From positions 1 through 64,000 of the forward strand of contig JALEHU010000006.1 of the NCBI GenBank assembly GCA_022770365.1: 64,000 bases of DNA. Reading direction: 5' to 3'. Numbering within the stretch: the stretch's first letter is position 1; each line of letters opens with the position of its first letter. A program made the translations under genes and the position numbers. Source of the DNA: Blautia sp. Its GTDB lineage: Bacteria; Bacillota; Clostridia; Lachnospirales; Lachnospiraceae. The notes under the pieces are model-generated. The model did not search any database. It had not been told where the DNA came from and saw only the letters and a list, made by a program, of their open reading frames with translations. This document shows positions 63,973-64,000 of this stretch, one piece after another.

Positions 63973-64000
63973 ATGCGAGTACTGGTAACCGGAGTCAAGG
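63973..64000 (+). CDS. rfbD: dTDP-4-dehydrorhamnose reductase, first codons only
   Basis: ATG 63973 opens MRVLVTGVK, the typical NAD(P)-binding start of RfbD, and runs off the right edge. GAGGAAGAG precedes it. A hairpin TCGCAC/GTGCGA (63930-63949) lies in the gap. RfbD is the enzyme still needed to complete dTDP-rhamnose synthesis, so the call fits the context, but only nine residues are visible. Confidence 0.6.

Overview
The window reads as a chromosomal segment of a spore-forming, low-to-middle GC Firmicute, most likely a gut Lachnospiraceae (Blautia-like). The evidence is the gpr and spoIIP sporulation genes, strong GGAGG ribosome binding sites, TTG/GTG starts, a cdaA-cdaR locus, and wall proteins carrying aromatic choline-binding-type repeats. 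The genus is an inference. No rRNA, tRNA, CRISPR array, prophage or complete insertion sequence was seen.

Layout. 1-1.4 kb: the first codons of a minus-strand gene, a 26-27 bp tandem repeat, a beta-lactamase-fold protein and a 34-residue ORF. 1.4-4.3 kb (minus strand): a guanine-class purine riboswitch, guanine deaminase and an NCS2 purine permease. 4.5-11.9 kb: an AI-2E-family permease, then argG facing argC-argJ-argB-argD across a shared control region with ArgR-type palindromes. 11.9-13 kb: two tiny membrane proteins (one FeoB-associated Cys-rich type) behind a strong promoter overlapped by a TTAG-type palindrome, then a YdcZ-family transporter. 13-33.7 kb: housekeeping and competence/sporulation genes (comEA, a two-component system with a GerMN lipoprotein, comEC, holA, rpsT, gpr, spoIIP, lepA, hemW, uvrA, an mreB homologue, recD2, comFC). 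33.8-37.9 kb: two membrane proteins, cdaA, cdaR and an HPr. 38-44.1 kb: three secreted wall-active proteins in tandem (L,D-transpeptidase, GH25 lysozyme, N-acetylmuramoyl-L-alanine amidase), each with cell-wall-binding repeats.

44.2 kb to the end is a cell-surface glycopolymer locus. rfbA, rfbB, rfbC and the first codons of rfbD point to dTDP-L-rhamnose. Wzm/Wzt form an ABC exporter. Two large paralogous proteins with two GT2 domains each probably build the chain. A methyltransferase and a kinase-like protein with a C-terminal coiled coil, encoded side by side, look like a split version of the Gram-negative chain terminator WbdD.

Embedded between rfbB and rfbA is the most unusual part: an ATP-grasp/PLP-enzyme fusion, a second ATP-grasp ligase, two small SMR/EamA half-transporters, a polyprenyl-phosphate-type GT2 and a DegT-type sugar aminotransferase. 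Apart from the ATP-grasp/PLP enzymes, this mirrors the arn (Ara4N) logic of aminotransferase, Und-P glycosyltransferase and SMR flippase pair. I propose that it makes a 4-amino-4,6-dideoxyhexose, possibly N-aminoacylated by the ATP-grasp enzymes, flips it on a lipid carrier and uses it to decorate the wall polymer. This is inference from gene content and order.
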